Part shown: positions 1-7,465 of the stretch, in pieces | How positions within the stretch are numbered: the stretch's first letter is position 1 | How the letters are laid out: each line of letters opens with the position of its first letter | Virus record (IMG/VR): IMGVR_UViG_3300032194_000115 | Location: 1 to 38,217 of that record | Strand: one strand, 5' to 3' | DNA length: 38,217 bases | Origin: a virus | Position numbers and translations under genes: made by a program | Notes under the pieces: generated by a model | The model's database searches: none | Told to the model about the DNA's origin: nothing | What the model saw: only the letters and a program-made list of their open reading frames with translations

Positions 1-217
1 GGTCACCTAGTCCCATCTTATTCATAAAATCATCCATGCTGCCCTCCTGGATGTCTTGTGCCGCCTGACGACGTGCTTTCCTCAACCACTCACGGGCAGT
101 AGTGTTTGCTTTAGACAGTTTCTCTGCCCAAATCATGTCTTCTAGTTTGACTTCTTCTTTGTTAGCGATCTTCTTACAGATAAACTCTAGTCTGAGTCTG
201 TATTGGGTAGATAGCAT
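1..217 (-). CDS. Hypothetical protein, incomplete at left edge
   Basis: The reading frame starts at ATG 215-217 and runs off the left edge with no stop; 72 residues are visible. They are mostly charged and helix-prone, beginning MLSTQYRLRLEFICKK and ending MGLGD at the edge, with basic patches such as WLRKARRQAAQ. There is no signal peptide or membrane segment. A GGAAG stretch lies about 7 nt upstream of the ATG. The stop of the upstream gene (219-416) lies 1 nt before this start, so the two are probably co-transcribed and translationally coupled. I do not recognise a function. The gene follows gp46 and may belong to the replication/recombination region. Confidence 0.75.
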   Translation of the reverse strand, partial: MLSTQYRLRLEFICKKIANKEEVKLEDMIWAEKLSKANTTAREWLRKARRQAAQDIQEGSMDDFMNKMGLGD

Positions 218-218
218 A

Positions 219-416
219 TTATTCTTCCGAGAGATAGTGCTCTAATTGATTGATCCTGTTGAACTCCTGATACGCTGTCTCAGAACGTACATGAAGAACG
301 TCACGAATATCATCTATAATGATACCAGGGTCTACATAATCGTCAAGATACTTGTCGATAGCCTCTTTGAGATATCTGTACCTATGCCATTCCTGTGAAT
401 AAGGTTTGTAGTTCAT
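219..416 (-). CDS. Hypothetical protein (65 aa)
   Basis: This is a complete 65-residue frame with many aromatic and acidic residues (MNYKPYSQEWHRYRYL at the start, then an acidic helix-like stretch). It has no membrane span and no cysteine. It lies 27 nt after the gp46 stop, and the gap contains a T4-type late promoter octamer (438-445), so it could begin its own late transcript as well as receive readthrough from gp46. A CAGGATA stretch upstream may serve as a weak ribosome binding site. I do not recognise a domain. The size and position are typical of the small conserved genes that fill cyanophage genomes. Confidence 0.75.
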   Translation of the reverse strand: MNYKPYSQEWHRYRYLKEAIDKYLDDYVDPGIIIDDIRDVLHVRSETAYQEFNRINQLEHYLSEE

Positions 417-437
417 GATGTAGAGTATCCTGGTAGT

Positions 438-445
438 TATTTATT
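438..445 (-). promoter_or_regulatory. Putative T4-type late promoter
   Basis: The minus strand reads AATAAATA, one base from the T4 late consensus TATAAATA. It is 22 nt upstream of the 219-416 start, in the short gap after gp46. The spacing gives a leader of about 15 nt if transcription begins 6 nt downstream of the octamer. Confidence 0.5.
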
Positions 446-2174
446 AGTCAGTCTCGGACTGTGATTCTTCGCTCACACTAAAGTTCTTGACTTTCTCAAA
501 TTTGATCGTACGATCAAACTTCCCTTCAAGACTTTCCTTATGACTGATGACGAAAACGTTTGTGTTCTCATCAAAGTTACGGAGGATCCAACCAAGTTCA
601 CTAGTACCATTCTGGTCAAGAGATCCATCGAAGATCTCATCTAGAATAAGGAGGTTAGTATCCACGCTATTCTTAAGTTTAGCAATGCTCCGCCAAGTAA
701 GCAACAGAGCAAGATCAATACGAGCTTTCTCTCCCTCACTGAAAGATTCGTAAGAGAAAATGTCTCGGAATCTAGACTTAATAGTTTCCTCAAAGTTTTC
801 ATCGAGAGTAAAGTTAACATAGAAATCCATCTTCCTGAGATAGTCACCGATGACTCGGTTCATGACAGGCAGATAACGTCTAATGATTCTACTCTTAATA
901 CCGTTATCTTTGAGCAATTGTGAAGCAACTGTTAAGGTATCTTTGTCTTTCTTAGCTGAAAGGAAAGTTTCCTTGGTTGACTTCTTCTCATCAACCATAG
1001 CAGTCAACTTCTCCAGCTCTGCTTTTTTGCTGCTGGTTGGAGACTGAAGTTCTTCGATCTCTGTCTCTATAATATCAATCTGCTGTCCTAGGGATGTAAT
1101 CTCATAGTTCAGTTGATTGATAATAGAATTGACTTCAACAATTTGCTCAGACAATTCCATAAACTTCGATTCACGCTTCTCCTCTTGCTCGATAGACTTC
1201 TCAAGATCACCGAAGCCTTTCTCTAAGGTCAGTAATTCTTTGTCACCCTCATTGATCTTCTGATCTCGGAAGTCCTGTCCAATCTCTTGTGTACATGTAG
1301 GACACACATGATTGTTAATGAAGAACTCAGTCTCTTTCTTACATGTGTTGATCTTTTGTTGGATCTTTACACGGAAGGTATTGAGTTGCTTGAGTTTCTT
1401 TTTGTTATCGGCAAGAGTATCAAGTTGATCGTTTAAACCACCAACTTCAACAGTCAGTTCAGCAGCTTGTTTCATCGCTCCCGATCGACTTACCTTTAGT
1501 GATGAAATTTTATCTTCTTTCTTCTCGATATCACTCTTTGCTTTCTTCTCCATCTCCAGCATATAATTTTTCTGGAGATCAATCTTATCAGTGACAATCT
1601 TGAGTTGGTACTCAAGGTCTTTGATCATATCATTGTTTTCACGAACTCTATCTTTGAGTCTAGTGTTCATGACAGAGAAGATCTGGATATCAAGAATGTC
1701 TTCGATGATCTCCCGACGTGCTGCCACGGGGAGTCTCATGAATGGTACGAACGTAGAGGATCCCAGAACGACAATCTGTGTGAAAGATTTGTAGTTCATC
1801 TTCAGAACATTTTGTTCCAACAACTTCTGTTGGTCCACGACCGAAGCCTCTTGATTCCATACCTGACCGTTACACTCAATTTCAAACTTATTGGGTTTGA
1901 TGCCACGGGTAATCTTGTACTCAGTCTTACCAACAACAAACTCAACTTCTACTAGACAATCTTTCTCATTGACACTGTTGACAAGCATAGGCTTGTTGAT
2001 CTTCCTGAATGGTTTACCAAACAGAGAGAACGTCAACGCATCAAGAACGGTGCTCTTTCCAGCACCGTTTCCACCGATAATTAGATTTGTTTTATGTGAA
2101 AGGAAATCCAGTTCAGTAAATACATTACCCGTCGAGAGAAAATTCTTCCAACGGATTTTTTGAAATGTAATCAT
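444..2174 (-). CDS. 46: gp46, SbcC/Rad50-like recombination exonuclease subunit
   Basis: This is the ATPase subunit of the gp46/gp47 complex, which resects DNA ends for recombination-dependent replication and helps degrade host DNA. The 576-residue protein has the SMC/Rad50 layout: an N-terminal Walker A (GGNGAGKST, residues 34-42), long coiled coils, a zinc-hook CPTC near residue 290, a second coiled coil, the ABC signature SFSEGEKAR near 478, and Walker B LLILDE (508-513) followed by the SHKE switch region. The length is close to T4 gp46 (560). The start overlaps the stop of the 2171-2437 gene by 4 nt (ATGA), and gp47 lies just upstream, so all three are coupled. The acidic C-terminus (SEESQSETD) looks like a tail. 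Identification is secure. Confidence 0.97.
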   Translation of the reverse strand: MITFQKIRWKNFLSTGNVFTELDFLSHKTNLIIGGNGAGKSTVLDALTFSLFGKPFRKINKPMLVNSVNEKDCLVEVEFVVGKTEYKITRGIKPNKFEIECNGQVWNQEASVVDQQKLLEQNVLKMNYKSFTQIVVLGSSTFVPFMRLPVAARREIIEDILDIQIFSVMNTRLKDRVRENNDMIKDLEYQLKIVTDKIDLQKNYMLEMEKKAKSDIEKKEDKISSLKVSRSGAMKQAAELTVEVGGLNDQLDTLADNKKKLKQLNTFRVKIQQKINTCKKETEFFINNHVCPTCTQEIGQDFRDQKINEGDKELLTLEKGFGDLEKSIEQEEKRESKFMELSEQIVEVNSIINQLNYEITSLGQQIDIIETEIEELQSPTSSKKAELEKLTAMVDEKKSTKETFLSAKKDKDTLTVASQLLKDNGIKSRIIRRYLPVMNRVIGDYLRKMDFYVNFTLDENFEETIKSRFRDIFSYESFSEGEKARIDLALLLTWRSIAKLKNSVDTNLLILDEIFDGSLDQNGTSELGWILRNFDENTNVFVISHKESLEGKFDRTIKFEKVKNFSVSEESQSETD

Positions 2175-2437
2175 TCTAAGTCTTTCGGTGGGATGAGAAA
2201 GTCGTCTTTGGTAATTATAGCATACTTGTGATATCTTTCCTCACATGCTGTGACAATTATTTCTTTGTCTATTTCTACAATTTGTAGTGGTGATATATCT
2301 GGTTCTTCAACCACCATCATATCGTTATAGCGAATGGCATCATCAGCACTCTCAAAGATAGGAATGATGCGTTCTCCCTCATCATCTACGACAGAGAACA
2401 CACCATCTGGTTTATTTTGGAGAGTGAGTATGTACAT
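2171..2437 (-). CDS. DUF3110-like small protein between gp47 and gp46
   Basis: This 88-residue protein lies between the two nuclease subunits, overlapping the gp47 stop by 1 nt and the gp46 start by 4 nt. It starts with a hydrophobic strand-like segment (MYILTLQN), contains the motif FESADDAIRYNDMM near residue 28, then VEIDKEII, and ends in IPPKDLE. From memory, this pattern (short strand, 'edDA.ry', 'eiD.eei', C-terminal 'PP') resembles DUF3110, a family of small cyanobacterial proteins of unknown function. It may have been acquired from a cyanobacterial host. Coupling to gp46/gp47 suggests a role in or regulation of the exonuclease, but this is inference. The gene is secure; the family call is tentative. 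Confidence 0.8.
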   Translation of the reverse strand: MYILTLQNKPDGVFSVVDDEGERIIPIFESADDAIRYNDMMVVEEPDISPLQIVEIDKEIIVTACEERYHKYAIITKDDFLIPPKDLE

Positions 2438-3483
2438 TATGCCGCTTCACAACTTTCAATATATAGAGCTCTCATCAGGTTTTTTAGGTCTGTCTTGTCT
2501 ACAGCAATATCCGTCTCATCGACATATTCATTGAGAAGCGTCAGTGTATCTTTGATTTCAAGATCAACTTCTTCGATGTCATTATCTTCCACCAAAGTCT
2601 CAATGATCTTTACGTCATGTGCTCCAACATCATAGAGTGATTCAATGACACGTTCGAACTCAGCATAGTTTTGCTTCTGCTCAACAACCAGTTTGACATA
2701 TGTGTCTTTGTAAATCTCTGGATCTACAATGTGTTTCCTGATAGCAACATCATTGTAGTAGAGTTTCTGGAAGATGTGAAAAGGATTCTTAACCCTTTTC
2801 AGTTTGTTTTTAGGTGGATCATAAAGATGAAATCCACGCTCGTCTTTATAATCATTCCAGAACATCTGGTAAGGATTGCCAAGGTATGTAATATTACCTT
2901 TGCTAGACTTGTGATGGTAATGACCAGAGAAGACCTGCTTGAATCGTTTGAAGATTTTTGGATCCATACCATGTTCCATCTTCATTCCAGGAGTTACTTC
3001 AAACCCGTCGAGTTCGAGGTGCCCCATGACGATCTCGGCATTTGTGCTTTCAAGATGCGAAAACGTTTCTTCTTTGTTCTCTTTATTAATCCAGGGGACG
3101 AAACAAATTGGAGTATCTTCAACATAAGTAGTACACACTCCATCGTATACCTGAATATTCTCATAGTCTTTCAGCAGCAGTTCGGGTGAGTTAATAGCAT
3201 TGGTATTCTTATAGTATACACAATGATTTCCAAGGATCATATGGACAGTGACACCCATGCTAGCCAGGCGATCAAAATAAGACCGACGAATCCGACTCCA
3301 GACATTAAAATCAATGCCTTTCCTGTTGTCAAATGTATCCCCAAGATCAATGATCTCCGTGATTCCTTGTCGCTCAAGAGTTGGAAAAAAGATTTCTTCA
3401 TAGAACTTCTCAAAATAATTCCAGAACGCCAGAGAACCTTTACGCCCATCTAGATGCTGGTCTGTGATTAATGCTACGGTCAA
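2437..3483 (-). CDS. 47: gp47, SbcD/Mre11-like recombination nuclease subunit
   Basis: This is the metallophosphoesterase nuclease partner of gp46. All motifs of the Mre11/SbcD phosphoesterase family are visible in order: ITDQHLD near residue 7 (D and H metal ligands, with Q replacing the usual D/S), DLGDTFDNR near 46, LGNHC near 84, GHLELDGFE near 155, and SGHYHHKS with YLGNPY near 187-203. The length of 348 residues matches T4 gp47 (339). The start codon is TTG, not ATG: the minus strand reads GGAGG, a 6-nt gap, then TTG ACC. This strong Shine-Dalgarno sequence decides the start, which overlaps the preceding gene's TGA by 4 nt. Confidence 0.96.
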   Translation of the reverse strand: MTVALITDQHLDGRKGSLAFWNYFEKFYEEIFFPTLERQGITEIIDLGDTFDNRKGIDFNVWSRIRRSYFDRLASMGVTVHMILGNHCVYYKNTNAINSPELLLKDYENIQVYDGVCTTYVEDTPICFVPWINKENKEETFSHLESTNAEIVMGHLELDGFEVTPGMKMEHGMDPKIFKRFKQVFSGHYHHKSSKGNITYLGNPYQMFWNDYKDERGFHLYDPPKNKLKRVKNPFHIFQKLYYNDVAIRKHIVDPEIYKDTYVKLVVEQKQNYAEFERVIESLYDVGAHDVKIIETLVEDNDIEEVDLEIKDTLTLLNEYVDETDIAVDKTDLKNLMRALYIESCEAA

Positions 3484-3779
3484 AGTTTACCTCCAACAAC
3501 TCCACTATTAACAACACGAGTGTTTTCATCAAGACTACCATCCTGAAGACATTTAAGATGCCAACGTGACATAGTTAAAACTCCTTCATAGGTAGCACCA
3601 GTAATGAAGTGCTGTCCTAGTGGTTCTTGTAGGATAGAAGTGTATAGACCAAAGCGAGTCTTCTTGATATAGAAAGCATCGTCAATCCATTCCACATCGG
3701 GAGGAATAACCTTCTCTACTGTTCCACCGAATGAATCACTCAGTTTCGCTTTCCGTTGTTCCGTCTGACTCTTGTCCAT
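3480..3779 (-). CDS. Hypothetical protein upstream of gp47
   Basis: This reading frame encodes 99 residues from the ATG at 3779 (MDKSQTEQRKAKL). A TTG at 3794 would add five residues and is preceded by AGGA, so either start is possible. The protein is soluble, with a conserved-looking core (VEWIDDAFYIKKTRFGLYTS, then GATYEGVLTMSRWHLKCLQDG). It overlaps the previous gene by 44 nt from the ATG start, and its stop overlaps the gp47 TTG start. The phrase 'tRFGlYtsi...eplg.hFitGaTYegVl' reads like a compact domain of the kind conserved among cyanophages, but I do not recognise a function. Tight coupling to gp47 places it in the recombination operon. Confidence 0.78.
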   Translation of the reverse strand: MDKSQTEQRKAKLSDSFGGTVEKVIPPDVEWIDDAFYIKKTRFGLYTSILQEPLGQHFITGATYEGVLTMSRWHLKCLQDGSLDENTRVVNSGVVGGKL

Positions 3780-3975
3780 TCTTGTTAAATCCAAAAGGTC
3801 CTACTTTGTTTTTGACTCGATCTTTCATGACAGCACCAGTGAGTGCTTCCATAACTTTTAGAACGTCTTCTGCTTTAGCAGTTACATTCATTCTTTCCAC
3901 CACGAAGTTGTACTTCTGGAAAAATTCATCCGAGACTAACTTGTAGTCTTCGACTGTAATTGGTTCATCCTTCAT
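3736..3975 (-). CDS. Hypothetical protein between gp55 and gp47
   Basis: This 79-residue frame starts at ATG 3975, overlapping the gp55 stop as ATGA. The sequence GGATG lies about 6 nt upstream. It is acidic at both ends and helical in the middle (VEDYKLVSDEFFQKYN, then DVLKVMEALTGAVMKDRV). There is no membrane span or metal-binding motif. The last 44-59 nt overlap the following gene in another frame, an unusually long overlap for this window, so the downstream start may depend on translation through this gene. The function is unknown. Its position directly behind gp55 makes an accessory role in late transcription conceivable, with no sequence evidence for it. Confidence 0.75.
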   Translation of the reverse strand: MKDEPITVEDYKLVSDEFFQKYNFVVERMNVTAKAEDVLKVMEALTGAVMKDRVKNKVGPFGFNKNGQESDGTTESETE

Positions 3976-4463
3976 CGGTTCATCCTAATTTCAACATTTT
4001 CTTTGATACTACCCATATCGGAATAACTAGAATTCATACCAGACATGTCTCCATCATATGTATCAGTGTGCATCACATGGTCAAACCCAGTCTTTTCCAA
4101 GATCTTTTGTTTGATGTCGTTCTGACGCTTCTCTTTCTGAATACGACGAAGGAAGGCATAGTAGATAATTTGGGTAAAATAAGCAAACGGGTTTTTAGAT
4201 TTTTCTGGATCGAAGTTGTTGATATACTGGACACAGTTTTCAACACCATCGGAGATCATGTCTTCTCGAAAAGTGTAGTTAACAAAATTCGGTTTGTAAG
4301 AAAGGTGTGTAGCAATCTTAAGAAAGCAGTCACCGATGTAATGAGGAATACGAGGCGGAGTTTCTCCCTCCTCATTTGCTTTACGAACTTTAGATTTAAA
4401 AACTGTAATAGCTTCTAGAAAATCTTTATTATTTACGTAATACTCGGTGTTCTTCTTTGACAT
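3972..4463 (-). CDS. 55: gp55, late-transcription sigma factor
   Basis: gp55 is the minimal sigma factor that directs host RNA polymerase to the short TATAAATA-type late promoters, working with the sliding clamp in T4. The 163-residue protein contains the gp55-type core: PRIPHYIGDCFLKIATHLS, FREDMISDGVENCVQYINNFDP, and NPFAYFTQIIYYAFLRRIQKEKR, which corresponds to sigma region 2 (aromatic and basic residues that bind and melt the -10 region). T4 gp55 is slightly longer (185). A near-consensus sigma-70 promoter (4496-4524) lies just upstream, as expected for a factor needed before late transcription begins. Many late-type octamers precede genes elsewhere in the window, consistent with this role. 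Confidence 0.95.
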   Translation of the reverse strand: MSKKNTEYYVNNKDFLEAITVFKSKVRKANEEGETPPRIPHYIGDCFLKIATHLSYKPNFVNYTFREDMISDGVENCVQYINNFDPEKSKNPFAYFTQIIYYAFLRRIQKEKRQNDIKQKILEKTGFDHVMHTDTYDGDMSGMNSSYSDMGSIKENVEIRMNR

Positions 4464-4495
4464 AAGACATGTTCGTGTTTGCTTATTATGACATT

Positions 4496-4524
4496 AGTAT
4501 ACATGGTAGAGGTAATGCTGTCAA
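4496..4524 (-). promoter_or_regulatory. Sigma-70 type promoter of gp55
   Basis: The minus strand reads TTGACA (4519-4524), a 17-nt spacer, then TATACT (4496-4501). This is a perfect -35 and a one-mismatch -10 with optimal spacing. It would start transcription about 7 nt downstream of the -10, leaving a leader of about 26 nt before the gp55 ATG at 4463. It would be used by unmodified host polymerase, giving early or middle expression. Confidence 0.75.
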
Positions 4525-4534
4525 GCTCTTGACA
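4519..4534. promoter_or_regulatory. Palindrome over the gp55 -35 box (possible operator)
   Basis: The 16-bp sequence TGTCAAGCTCTTGACA is an inverted repeat with 7-bp arms (TGTCAAG / CTTGACA) and a 2-bp centre. One arm contains the -35 hexamer of the gp55 promoter. The 2-nt centre is too short for a stable RNA hairpin, so a DNA-binding dimer site is more likely. No regulator is identified. Confidence 0.45.
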
Positions 4535-4583
4535 AATCCTCAGAACCTCAGTACAATAACTCTGTCAGGGTTCAAGAGACATA

Positions 4584-4991
4584 TTAGCTTCTTTTAAATA
4601 TATTCTCTAGAGCTTTTTTGGTTTCATTGATTGAACCTAGGTAACCCATCCTTGTAGTAAGTTGATCGGATGGTACACGTCCTGGTTCTTCATCAGTCTC
4701 TTCTTCCTCACCTTCAATAATATTGATATAGTATCTTTCAATTCTTTTATCTAGTTCACTAATGGTGATGATTTTTTCCATTGGAATAATAAACGAATCA
4801 TCGTATGTAGCATGTAACCATTCTACTAGATGAAACCCTTCTACTGTTTGACCATGCTTTCTTTGTTTAACCATTTCAACTAGCATAGGTTGAAACAGAA
4901 AAATACTTTTTTCTTCAGTGATGTAACTAACTTTGGCAACAATTTCTTCACCACTAATTAGTTTTATAGTTGCGTAAAATTCATCTTCCAT
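4584..4991 (-). CDS. Hypothetical protein, possibly Sm-like N-terminal domain
   Basis: This 135-residue protein starts 1 nt after the UvsW stop. Its first 60 residues look like a small beta barrel: EFYATIKLISGEEIVAKVSY, then SIFLFQPMLVEMV. A strand followed by a 'loisGeeivakV' turn and an 'i.l..P..v' strand is typical of Sm/LSm-type folds, so an RNA- or protein-binding barrel is possible. The middle is acidic (EGEEEETDEEP) and probably disordered, and the C-terminus is basic (ALENIFKRS). It lies between UvsW and gp55, separated from gp55 by a 120-nt gap with a promoter. The fold suggestion comes from pattern reading only, and function is unknown. Confidence 0.82.
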   Translation of the reverse strand: MEDEFYATIKLISGEEIVAKVSYITEEKSIFLFQPMLVEMVKQRKHGQTVEGFHLVEWLHATYDDSFIIPMEKIITISELDKRIERYYINIIEGEEEETDEEPGRVPSDQLTTRMGYLGSINETKKALENIFKRS

Positions 4992-4992
4992 A

Positions 4993-6456
4993 TTATTTTA
5001 ATTTAATGGGTATTACTTCATACTTAAAGTTTTCTTCCTGGTAAATCTTAAGTCGTTCTACCAAATGATTGAGTGTGTAATTCTGTCTGGTTTTCGTAGA
5101 AATGTCGTCAGCAATATCATACAAAGTAGCGACATCCTTTCCTCCGCCTTTACGTAAGACCCTACCAATAGACTGTAAGTTTCTTACTCTTGATTTAGAT
5201 GGTGAAGCAAAAATAATGTTGTCTAATTTTTTAATGTTGATTCCTGTAGAGAATGTGCCGTAGGAAGCGATAATCACAGCATTGGATTCCTGCTCTACGA
5301 TCTCTCTTACTAGCTCACGATCTTCAACATCTGTGGCACCGTGTACAAAAAATACTTTTCGGTTACCTCCAATATCATTATTTATCATTTCATATAATGG
5401 TTCGCCATGCTTCTCCACGAAATTGAATAGCACTAGCGTATTACCTTCAATATCTTTTACTAAATTTTTGATGAGGTTATTTCTTTTAGGGTGTGTAACA
5501 ATGTATTCCATCTCTTCATGATAGTCAGCAAAAGATCTTGACTCATGTTTACACACAAGAACTTTTACCCTGAAGTTAGAAAGGAATCCTTGCTTAATTA
5601 AGTCATCAGTCTTAGTAACCTTCTCACAGTGCCCGAAGAGACCCTCTAGAACCCACTTGTGAGTCTTGCTACCATCTAACGTACCAGTAAATCCAAAACG
5701 ATACTTAGCGTTGTGGAGTTTGGTCATAATGCCAGTCAGACTCTTCGACTTAAAAAGGTGTGCCTCATCTCCGATAACACAGTCAATGTCATCAAAGTAT
5801 CTTTTGGGGAACTTGTAGATCGATTGCCATGTGGAGATAACGACTGGTTTCTCAGTATTCTTATCTTTGCCTGAATATATGGTATGACAGTATTCGTCAG
5901 CATTCCATCCATAGTCCTTAAAGTCTTTGATCATCTGCTCTACAAGAGATGTGGTAGGAACCACTAGCAGAATCTTTTTCCCAGTTGCAACATAATATCT
6001 GACGATGCTATATATCATCATCGACTTACCAGAACCTGTTGGAGACAGGAACAGTCCTCGGTTATTCTTTAGAGCCTTGTATACGGTGGCGTACTGATAG
6101 TCTCTGGGTTTGTACTTACAAATCTTATCCATGTAGACCTTGACGCCAGCAGGAGAGACTAAATCGTTACTCTCCTCTGGTAGACCGTACCAATCATTCT
6201 CTTCATACGAAAGTCTATACTTCCTTTCTGTACACCATTGCTTTAGGTGGGGAAGTAAACCACCATATAATTCACCCGTAGCAGGAGAGTACAGGTGAAT
6301 CATTCCATCCCAGTATCTGAATCTAGGTTGTCGCTTTAAAAACTTTGCCTCTGGTAATTCAAAAGAAAAGTAATCCGCTAGTTCATGGTGTACGTGTTGC
6401 TCAGAATTGACAGTGAGGTAAACCTCGTTCTTCTTCTTGACAGTGATCAGGGACAT
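4993..6456 (-). CDS. uvsW: UvsW, ATP-dependent DNA/RNA helicase
   Basis: UvsW is the superfamily 2 helicase that unwinds R-loops and branched DNA, moving T4-like phages from origin-dependent to recombination-dependent replication. In the 487-residue protein the motifs appear in order: Q-like PRDYQ (118-121), Walker A SPTGSGKS (138-145), ISTWQS (motif Ia/b region, near 207), DEAH (230-233), GFTGTLDG (motif III, near 255), FVHGATDVEDRE and SYGTFSTGINIKKL (motifs IV-V), and QSIGRVLRKG (motif VI, arginine finger). T4 UvsW is 503 residues. The N-terminal 100 residues, with FRYWDGMIHLY, match the small UvsW N-domain. Its start overlaps the UvsY stop by 1 nt (TAATG). Confidence 0.97.
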   Translation of the reverse strand: MSLITVKKKNEVYLTVNSEQHVHHELADYFSFELPEAKFLKRQPRFRYWDGMIHLYSPATGELYGGLLPHLKQWCTERKYRLSYEENDWYGLPEESNDLVSPAGVKVYMDKICKYKPRDYQYATVYKALKNNRGLFLSPTGSGKSMMIYSIVRYYVATGKKILLVVPTTSLVEQMIKDFKDYGWNADEYCHTIYSGKDKNTEKPVVISTWQSIYKFPKRYFDDIDCVIGDEAHLFKSKSLTGIMTKLHNAKYRFGFTGTLDGSKTHKWVLEGLFGHCEKVTKTDDLIKQGFLSNFRVKVLVCKHESRSFADYHEEMEYIVTHPKRNNLIKNLVKDIEGNTLVLFNFVEKHGEPLYEMINNDIGGNRKVFFVHGATDVEDRELVREIVEQESNAVIIASYGTFSTGINIKKLDNIIFASPSKSRVRNLQSIGRVLRKGGGKDVATLYDIADDISTKTRQNYTLNHLVERLKIYQEENFKYEVIPIKLK

Positions 6457-6929
6457 TAGTTTCCATTAATAAACCTCTCCCATTCAATCGCGTTCTTCAC
6501 ATGATAATTTCTTTGAGAAATCATTTTCAAAACATTGTCTAGAAAATAAAGCATTTGATCAATGTATTTGATCTTCGCCTCTTGGTTAATGATGTCGTCG
6601 TCCGACTCAAGATAGACTTTCATCTTGTCGGCAGTTTTAATACTGGATCCGAAAGGTTTTTCAGCGTATACTTTTGCTTCAGCCTCCCCGCTGTAATACT
6701 CTCGTTTTTCTCGGACCAATTTACGGACTTCAAATTCCAGACTAGTTTTAATCTGTGAAAGATCGGTGTAATGGTTTAAGTATTTATTATGCTGGAAAGG
6801 GATCTCCATTGAGATCTTTCCTAGGTCTGCTGTGTAATTTTTGTTTTTGAATTCAAAGTCAACGTGACTATCTTCTGCCCACTCTGCTTTAATTTTTTCA
6901 AATTTATTATGTAGTTTGTCAAAATTCAT
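6456..6929 (-). CDS. uvsY: UvsY, recombination mediator
   Basis: UvsY loads the UvsX recombinase onto single-stranded DNA covered by gp32. The 157-residue frame is close to T4 UvsY (137) and shows family features: a lysine-rich N-terminal region, LGKISMEIPFQHNKYLNHY, an alpha-helical centre with KLVREKREYYSGEAEAKVYAEKPFG, and a C-terminal helical part with YLESDDDIINQEAKIKYID and YHVKNAIEWERFINGN. The 'reYYsG.a' phrase is characteristic of the family. The start overlaps the stop of the 6926-7444 gene (ATGA), and the stop overlaps the uvsW start, so it is translated as part of one operon. Confidence 0.93.
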   Translation of the reverse strand: MNFDKLHNKFEKIKAEWAEDSHVDFEFKNKNYTADLGKISMEIPFQHNKYLNHYTDLSQIKTSLEFEVRKLVREKREYYSGEAEAKVYAEKPFGSSIKTADKMKVYLESDDDIINQEAKIKYIDQMLYFLDNVLKMISQRNYHVKNAIEWERFINGN

Positions 6930-7444
6930 GTTTGAATGGCAAATGCCTCATCTCGTATTGTGTACCCAGTATACTTGAAAGTTACTTGCGCTGTAAAGTA
7001 TTCGATGTCATTTGATGTGGCATCGAAATTCATTTCTGATATACTGATTGGAAAAAGATTTTCGAAATCAATTACATGATTGATGTTATAGTTTGATGTG
7101 TATATGAAAAGTTGTCCTCCACTTAACTGTGGAATCTCTTGTTCCATGTGCTCTTCAGATACACCATTGGACCTAATCCAGTCATAGATAGATTTCCAAT
7201 TGATCAATTCTTCATCAACAATAAATGAAACCGTCAGGTCCCCATATGTTACCCCGCCACCAGCTACGATAGGAAATTGACGGAACCTTGTGGGGACTTC
7301 AGTGAATGGCATAGTTACATCAGGGAGATTAACTCGCTGACAGAAAAAGTCTACACCTTTGAAACTCTCCAATACGAGTTTAAACCCGATAGGAGAGAGG
7401 TGATTCCTGTTTTCAATTTGTCTTTTATACCATTCAGCAGGCAT
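6926..7444 (-). CDS. Tail-tube-fold structural protein (gp19-like)
   Basis: This 172-residue protein resembles the T4 tail tube family rather than a recombination protein. It has FKLVLESFKGVDFFCQRVNLP near residue 20 (a gp19-type strand with 'f.v..vnLP'), VPTRFRQFPIVAGG, LTVSFIVDEELINWKSIYDWI near 90, and a final FTAQVTFKYTGYTI strand. These are typical of tube or tube-initiator proteins such as gp19 and gp54. gp19 itself is at 13468-14091 and is clearly distinct, so this may be a second tube-like protein used at the baseplate or tail end. In T4, uvsY also adjoins baseplate genes (25, 26), which fits. The exact homologue is not certain. Confidence 0.8.
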   Translation of the reverse strand: MPAEWYKRQIENRNHLSPIGFKLVLESFKGVDFFCQRVNLPDVTMPFTEVPTRFRQFPIVAGGGVTYGDLTVSFIVDEELINWKSIYDWIRSNGVSEEHMEQEIPQLSGGQLFIYTSNYNINHVIDFENLFPISISEMNFDATSNDIEYFTAQVTFKYTGYTIRDEAFAIQT

Positions 7445-7465
7445 ATGTCAACTTCCCAAGCACAA

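Noticed and set aside
1591-3453. Plus-strand frames inside gp46 and gp47
   Set aside because: All lie opposite well-supported genes, show no domains, and no plus-strand gene is supported elsewhere in the window.
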